From Oscillospiraceae bacterium (GTDB lineage Bacteria > Bacillota_A > Clostridia > Oscillospirales > Oscillospiraceae): a DNA stretch of 43,593 bases. This document shows positions 39,744-43,593 of this stretch, one piece after another. The notes under the pieces are model-generated. The model saw only the letters and a list, made by a program, of their open reading frames with translations. It was not told where the DNA came from and did no database searches. The stretch covers positions 1 through 43,593 of the forward strand of contig JAEDOK010000001.1 in the NCBI GenBank assembly GCA_016302005.1. The letters run 5' to 3'. Position numbers and translations under genes: made by a program. The first letter of the stretch is position 1. Every line of letters starts with the position of its first letter.

Positions 39744-41216
39744 ATGAAAACCAAGAAAATGATCTCTGGACTACTGGCGGTTTGCCTGCTGCTGTCCTTA
39801 ATGCCCGCGCTTGGCCTGAGCGCCGCTGCCGCAGATACGGAGACACTGTTTTATTGCGGCTTTGAGGCAGACGAGGATATGACCAACTGGCAGTTCCGTG
39901 ATGCCGACGGTGACGGCTTTAATTGGGAAATATATGATGAAAAAACGGGAGGAGTAGACTTTGGACATACGGACGGAACGGCCGCTCTATTCAGTTTTTC
40001 GTTTGACAATAGTACCGATCAGGCGCTGGCACCGGACAACCGGGCGTACACTCCGGAAATCACGCTTCCTACGCTGGGCGAAATATTCCTTTACTACGAT
40101 GTTTTTGCGCAGGATCCCGAATGGTGGGGGGAACACTACAGCGTTTATGTGTCCGTACCCGGCGAGGGGGAGACCCTGCTGCTGGAGGAAACCCTGAAAG
40201 AGGGTGAGGACAAAAACTCGCCTGCACACCGTTCGATCGACTTGTCAGCCTATGCAGGCCGGACGATCCGAATTGCGTTCCGACATCATAATGTCAGCGA
40301 TATGTTCGCCATTGGCTTTGACTCCGTGAAGGTGGAACGGGTCCTGCCTTACGATATTGATAAGGTGTCGATCTATGTAGAAGAGCCCGTGGTTGATATG
40401 CCGGTCTCCAATATGTTTGATATCGGCGAGGGCTGCATGGGCTTTACCGTTGCCAACGTGCAATGGGAGCCGAATGATACGCAATTCAAAGCGGATCAGG
40501 TGTATACCGTGGCTGTAACATTGGAAGCGAGCAGCGGCTATCGCTTCACCCGGTATGTCGATCCTTATATCAATGATAAGCCTGCGACCATTATTTCGAG
40601 AACCGAGGAAGAGATGAAGATCACTCTGACCTTCCCCAAGCTCCAGCCTGCAATGCCTTCGATGTTTTTTGATGACGTCAAGACCTCCGACTGGTTCTAT
40701 CATGACGTGGAGTATGTGTATTACAACCGTTTGATGGGCGGCGTAGGGAACAATCTGTTCGACCCGAACGGGGAGTGCACACGCGGCATGGTCGTCACGG
40801 TGCTCTACCGTATGGAGGGCAGCCCCAAGCACAGCGGTGAGAATCCCTTTACCGACCTGAAATATGACTGGTACAAGGACGCCGTTATCTGGGCTGCGGA
40901 GAACAGCATCGTCAATGGCGTAGGCGACGGCAAATTCGCACCCGATGAGAATGTCACCCGTGAGCAGCTTGCGACCATCCTGTGCCGCTATGCGGCCTTT
41001 AAGGGTCCGTATAACCCGGATGACTGCGCCATGCTTGTTGGCTTCAAGGATCAAGATAAGGTCTCCGACTGGGCGCTTGACGCGATGAGCTGGGCAGTTG
41101 GCGTCGGTCTGATCGGCGGCAGCAATGAAAAGGACGGACTGTATCTGCTGCCCGATGGCAATGCGCTCCGCTGCCAGATTGCGGCGATCTTCCACCGCTT
41201 CTGCACTACTATTTGA
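39744..41216 (+). CDS. Secreted adhesin-like protein with SLH anchoring domains
   Basis: This is a 490-residue protein with a signal peptide at 1-30 (LLAVCLLLSLMPALGLSAAA). Residues about 32-205 form a jelly-roll domain of the cleaved-adhesin/choice-of-anchor J type (LFYCGFEADEDMTNWQFRDADGDGFNW, HRSIDLSAYAGRTIRIAFRHHN). A beta-rich segment (about 207-310) follows. Three SLH repeats run to the end (FDDVKTSDWFYHDVEYV, FTDLKYDWYKDAVIWAAEN, FKDQDKVSDWALDAMSWA). It should attach non-covalently to wall polymer and bind other surfaces or glycans (inference). AAGGAGG precedes the ATG. The neighbouring pseudogene has near-identical SLH repeats. Confidence 0.88.
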   Translation: MKTKKMISGLLAVCLLLSLMPALGLSAAAADTETLFYCGFEADEDMTNWQFRDADGDGFNWEIYDEKTGGVDFGHTDGTAALFSFSFDNSTDQALAPDNRAYTPEITLPTLGEIFLYYDVFAQDPEWWGEHYSVYVSVPGEGETLLLEETLKEGEDKNSPAHRSIDLSAYAGRTIRIAFRHHNVSDMFAIGFDSVKVERVLPYDIDKVSIYVEEPVVDMPVSNMFDIGEGCMGFTVANVQWEPNDTQFKADQVYTVAVTLEASSGYRFTRYVDPYINDKPATIISRTEEEMKITLTFPKLQPAMPSMFFDDVKTSDWFYHDVEYVYYNRLMGGVGNNLFDPNGECTRGMVVTVLYRMEGSPKHSGENPFTDLKYDWYKDAVIWAAENSIVNGVGDGKFAPDENVTREQLATILCRYAAFKGPYNPDDCAMLVGFKDQDKVSDWALDAMSWAVGVGLIGGSNEKDGLYLLPDGNALRCQIAAIFHRFCTTI

Positions 41217-41221
41217 TCGAC

Positions 41222-41320
41222 TGTAGGGTCGGGACGTGTCATAGCCGCATGGAGGAACGACGGGATGCGGACAAACTTGTTCCTTTGTGGGAGACATGTC
41301 CCGCCCTGCTATGGCTGTTC
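41222..41320. repeat. Degenerate palindromic element, family B copy 2
   Basis: TAGGGTCGGGACGTGTC near 41223 is an imperfect inverted match to GACATGTCCCGCCCTGCTA near 41295-41313, about 55 nt apart. Both arms match the family B palindrome at 32341-32368. Confidence 0.55.
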
Positions 41321-41442
41321 AGCGATGTGCCAATCCGGTGCAGGTGCCATTGAATGCGGAAGAGCAGTCTATTTGTACGGCTTGCCGCATATCATGAAAC
41401 AATCAGCCAATGTGAATTCAAAGAACTTCAAGGAGGATACAT

Positions 41443-41931
41443 ATGCTTGTTACCATTCAAAAGCTCCCGACGACTGCTGCGGAATTTGCTTCAATGCCCC
41501 AAATGGATTTGACAAAGCCGGAGAACACCTGCGCCATGCTGCTTGTGGCATTACAGCTCTATACCAAAGACAAGAATGCAGGCGTTGAGGCGGTGAATCT
41601 GCTTCGCGGTCCAAGACCGTTAAGCCCGTATGACGTTCAGTTCCTGCGCGACCGTCTGTGCGATAAGCTTTACCTTCCCCTTGCGTATTTTGACGGTGCA
41701 ACGCCGGAGAACAATTACACGCCGTCACAGCCGCTGACGCTTCAGGTTCTTCCTGATCCGCGCCCGCAGGACGTGGAGGAGGGATATCTCCGTTTGTTCC
41801 TCAAAACCGCCGGAGCGGACTCGCCCAGACCGATCAAGCTCCGCAGAAAAGGGGAGAACTGGTATCTTTGGGAGTACTCCTCCATCCTCTCCGGCATCCG
41901 CATTCCCGTCAAGGATGACCCGTGGGCATAA
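41443..41931 (+). CDS. DUF6935-like cytosolic protein
   Basis: This 162-residue soluble protein is without signal peptide or TM segment. The pattern LPTTAAEFASMPQMDLTKPENTCAMLLVALQLY, then LLRGPRPLSPYDVQFLRDRL, then YLPLAYFDGATPENNYTPSQPLTLQV, then IKLRRKGENWYLWEYSSIL agrees with what I recall as DUF6935, a family of unknown function in gut Clostridia. AAGGAGG precedes the ATG. Repeats flank it on both sides, and it has no obvious operon partner. Confidence 0.7.
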   Translation: MLVTIQKLPTTAAEFASMPQMDLTKPENTCAMLLVALQLYTKDKNAGVEAVNLLRGPRPLSPYDVQFLRDRLCDKLYLPLAYFDGATPENNYTPSQPLTLQVLPDPRPQDVEEGYLRLFLKTAGADSPRPIKLRRKGENWYLWEYSSILSGIRIPVKDDPWA

Positions 41932-42092
41932 AAACGCCACAGTAGAGCGGGGACATGTACGCGGCGCCGCCGACCGTGTATGGACAACGCGGGCGGCTAA
42001 TAGCCGCCCCTACAACCGACGAACCAATCTGCGCTGTAGGGGCGGATATCATCCGCCCGTTTGCAGAAACTTTTATTTTGCACCAATGTAGC
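41932..42092. repeat. Family B palindromes between convergent genes
   Basis: A fragment AGTAGAGCGGGGACATGTA starts at 41941. It is followed by GGGCGGCT/AGCCGCCC (41991-41998 with 42002-42009), then GGGCGGAT/ATCCGCCC (42040-42047 with 42051-42058) preceded by CTGTAG. These belong to the same GC-rich GTAGGG-type class as 32341-32368. No gene is seen here. Confidence 0.65.
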
Positions 42093-42134
42093 AAAAAAAC
42101 GACCGCCGCTCCCTTGTGATTTGGGGGAGCGGCG
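42093..42134 (-). terminator. Distal rho-independent terminator behind the GGGtGRT remnant
   Basis: A 10-bp stem (42104-42113 with 42125-42134; arm CGCCGCTCCC) is followed on the minus strand by GGTCG and seven T (42093-42099). It lies just past the stop codon of the GGGtGRT 3' remnant. Confidence 0.85.
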
Positions 42135-42157
42135 TGATTCTTGTGTATTGGGGTGAA

Positions 42158-42214
42158 TTACTTGAGTGCTTCGCTGACTGCAACCGCGACGGCGACAGTA
42201 GCGCCGACCATGGG
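42158..42214 (-). pseudogene. Remnant of a second GGGtGRT gene 3' end
   Basis: On the minus strand this reads MVGATVAVAVAVSEALK and stop, the same as the last codons of the intact gene ending at 42305 with only a few base differences and a different stop codon. No upstream part of the gene is present, so it is a leftover of a duplicated copy. Confidence 0.8.
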
Positions 42215-42245
42215 AGAGCCATGCGGAGCATGGCGGATGGGAATG

Positions 42246-42274
42246 AAAAAGCGGTCTGCCGGTGGCAGACCGCT
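42246..42274 (-). terminator. Rho-independent terminator of the NifU-like-GGGtGRT operon
   Basis: A perfect 11-bp stem (42250-42260 with 42264-42274; arm AGCGGTCTGCC, loop GGT) is followed on the minus strand by TTTTT. It is 30 nt past the GGGtGRT stop. Confidence 0.88.
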
Positions 42275-42304
42275 ACATTACCCATGGAATGAGAAGAGAT
42301 TCGA

Positions 42305-43306
42305 TTAGCCTTTGAGTGCTTCGCTGACTGCAACCGCGACGGCGACGGTAGCGCCGACCATGGGATTGTTGCCCATGCCCAAGAAGCCCATCATTTCCAC
42401 ATGGGCGGGGACGGAGGAAGAGCCTGCGAACTGCGCGTCGGAATGCATTCTGCCCATGGTATCGGTCATGCCGTAGGAAGCGGGACCGGCTGCCATGTTG
42501 TCCGGGTGCAGGGTACGACCTGTGCCGCCGCCGGAGGCAACGGAGAAATACTTCTTGCCCTGCTCGATGCACTCTTTCTTGTAAGTGCCGGCAACGGGAT
42601 GCTGGAAGCGGGTGGGGTTGGTGGAATTGCCGGTGATGGAGACATCGACGCCCTCATGGTGCATGATGGCAACGCCCTCACGGACATCGTCAGCGCCGTA
42701 GCAACGGACATTGGCGCGCTCCGTTTCGGAGTAGCGGATCTCGCGGACGATCTTCAGCTCACCGGTGAAGTAGTCAAACTGCGTCTGAACATAGGTGAAT
42801 CCGTTGATACGGGAGATGATCTGGGCGGCATCCTTGCCGAGGCCGTTGAGGATAACACGCAGCTCTTCCTTGCGCGCCTTGTTCGCGTTGCGGACAATGC
42901 CGATTGCGCCTTCTGCGGCGGCGAAGGACTCGTGACCTGCGAGGAACGCAAAGCACTTGGTCTCGTCACGCAGGAGCATTGCACCCAGCTTGCCATGACC
43001 GATGCCGACCTTGCGGTCGTCAGCCACGGAGCCGTCAATGCAGAATGCCTGCAAGCCGATGCCGATCGCCTCAGCGGCGTCCGCAGCGGACTTTACGCCG
43101 GACTTGATTGCGATGGCAGCGCCGACGCAATATGCCCAGCAGGCGTTTTCAAAGCAGATGGGCTGAATGCCCTTGACGATCTCGTAGGGATCAAAGCCCT
43201 TTTCCTTGCAGATCTCTCTGCACTCTTCAACGGAGCCGATGCCGTACTGTGCGAGGACACCGTTGATTTTGTCGATTCTTCTTTCGTAACTTTCAAACAA
43301 AGCCAT
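42305..43306 (-). CDS. GGGtGRT protein
   Basis: This 333-residue cytosolic protein belongs to a conserved anaerobe family named for the motif GGGTGRT, here in FSVASGGGTGRTLHPDNMA (about residue 262). Other landmarks are several cysteines near the N-terminus (ICFENACWAYC), GIGHGKLGAMLLRDETKCFAFLAGHESFAAAEGA, and a Gly/Val-rich C-terminus. The biochemical function is unknown. It is encoded 18 nt after a NifU-like scaffold gene, a pairing I recognise from other Clostridia and which suggests a role tied to iron-sulfur or sulfur chemistry. AGGAGGT lies ahead of the ATG. Confidence 0.92.
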   Translation of the reverse strand: MALFESYERRIDKINGVLAQYGIGSVEECREICKEKGFDPYEIVKGIQPICFENACWAYCVGAAIAIKSGVKSAADAAEAIGIGLQAFCIDGSVADDRKVGIGHGKLGAMLLRDETKCFAFLAGHESFAAAEGAIGIVRNANKARKEELRVILNGLGKDAAQIISRINGFTYVQTQFDYFTGELKIVREIRYSETERANVRCYGADDVREGVAIMHHEGVDVSITGNSTNPTRFQHPVAGTYKKECIEQGKKYFSVASGGGTGRTLHPDNMAAGPASYGMTDTMGRMHSDAQFAGSSSVPAHVEMMGFLGMGNNPMVGATVAVAVAVSEALKG

Positions 43307-43324
43307 TGTGTGTACCTCCTAAAA

Positions 43325-43593
43325 TTACTCGTGACGCGGATCGATGTACTTGGCTGCGTTGTCAAACTGACCGTAGTGACCCTTGGCCTTTTCCAACGCG
43401 ACATTGGCGTCGTCGCCCTTCTTGATGAAGTCCATCATCTTGCCGAGGTTGATGAATTCGTAGCCGATGATCTCATCATCCTTGTTCAGTGCGACGCGGG
43501 TGCAGTAGCCCTCTGCCATCTCGAGATAGCGGGGTCCCTTTTCCTTGGTGGCGAACATCGTGCCGACCTGGCTGCGCAGACCCTTGCCGAGGT
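43325..43593 (-). CDS. NifU-like iron-sulfur cluster assembly scaffold, C-terminal part
   Basis: The 3' part of this gene runs off the window edge. The visible 89 residues include LGKGLRSQVGTMFATKEKGP, then YLEMAEGYCTRVALNKDDEI, then the family ending YGQFDNAAKYIDPRHE. This matches the C-terminus of the NifU/IscU-like scaffold proteins encoded beside GGGtGRT genes. The ligand cysteines would lie in the missing N-terminal part. It is followed by GGGtGRT 18 nt later on the same strand. Confidence 0.85.
   Translation of the reverse strand, partial: LGKGLRSQVGTMFATKEKGPRYLEMAEGYCTRVALNKDDEIIGYEFINLGKMMDFIKKGDDANVALEKAKGHYGQFDNAAKYIDPRHE

Overview
The window looks like chromosomal DNA of an anaerobic, endospore-forming Clostridia member, most likely of the Oscillospiraceae/Ruminococcaceae type. 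The evidence is spoVAD/spoVAE, a SpoIID-like operon behind a sigma-K-type promoter, IreB, a T-box on pheST, rubrerythrin and high-molecular-weight rubredoxin, GGGtGRT/NifU-like genes, SLH-domain surface proteins, many small lipoproteins, strong AGGAGG ribosome binding sites and moderately high GC. Taxonomy is inferred from gene content only. No rRNA, tRNA, CRISPR array, insertion sequence or phage gene was seen.

Layout. (1) 0.3-6.4 kb, minus strand: gltB-gltD glutamate synthase behind a near-consensus sigma-A promoter. (2) 6.7-9.4 kb, minus: three leaderless proteins (beta-sandwich-like, SpoIID-like plus peptidoglycan-binding, peptidoglycan-binding) behind a sigma-K-like promoter, and a separate helical protein. 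(3) 9.4-11.7 kb: a phosphoribosyltransferase (+) facing spoVAD-spoVAE and an unlisted 35-residue Asn/Gln-rich ORF (minus), with a sigma-G-like promoter. (4) 11.8-14.4 kb, plus: a Fur/PerR-type regulator with a perfect 15-bp operator, an SDR, a flavin reductase-rubredoxin fusion and a rubrerythrin with two rubredoxin modules, which together form an oxidative/nitrosative-stress operon. (5) 14.4-20.1 kb, minus: an SH3-NlpC/P60 hydrolase, a small conserved protein, ireB (TTG start), then pheS-pheT under a T-box. (6) 20.1-25.6 kb, plus: nnrD, a lipoprotein, alr, mazF without an antitoxin, an uncharacterised ORF overlapping the next gene by 122 nt, and a secreted polysaccharide deacetylase with chitobiase-like and SLH domains. 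(7) 25.7-26.9 kb, minus: a short secreted peptide ORF and a lipoprotein.

(8) 27.1-34.0 kb, plus: a sensory island. It has a multi-TM kinase-like protein with a degraded catalytic domain, an apparently competent histidine kinase, a NarL-type response regulator, a sugar-type solute-binding lipoprotein with no permease or ATPase, and a membrane-anchored LuxR-type regulator with a large extracellular domain. This is the best candidate for a little-described system. (9) 34.1-42.0 kb, plus: a fast-evolving set of zinc-ribbon proteins, lipoproteins and SLH proteins, with one mosaic/frameshifted lipoprotein and one decapitated, frameshifted SLH gene next to an intact paralogue. (10) 42.1-43.6 kb, minus: the end of a NifU-like gene and its GGGtGRT partner, followed by a remnant of a second GGGtGRT 3' end.

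Three families of intergenic palindromic repeats are scattered through the second half: a 'TCATTGCGAGG...GCAATCT' element, GC-rich 'GTAGGGGCGG' palindromes and 'CCACCGATGAAAA' hairpins. Start sites were moved inward from the longest ORF wherever a clear ribosome binding site or signal peptide showed the real start. Family names come from recognition of motifs, not from database searches.
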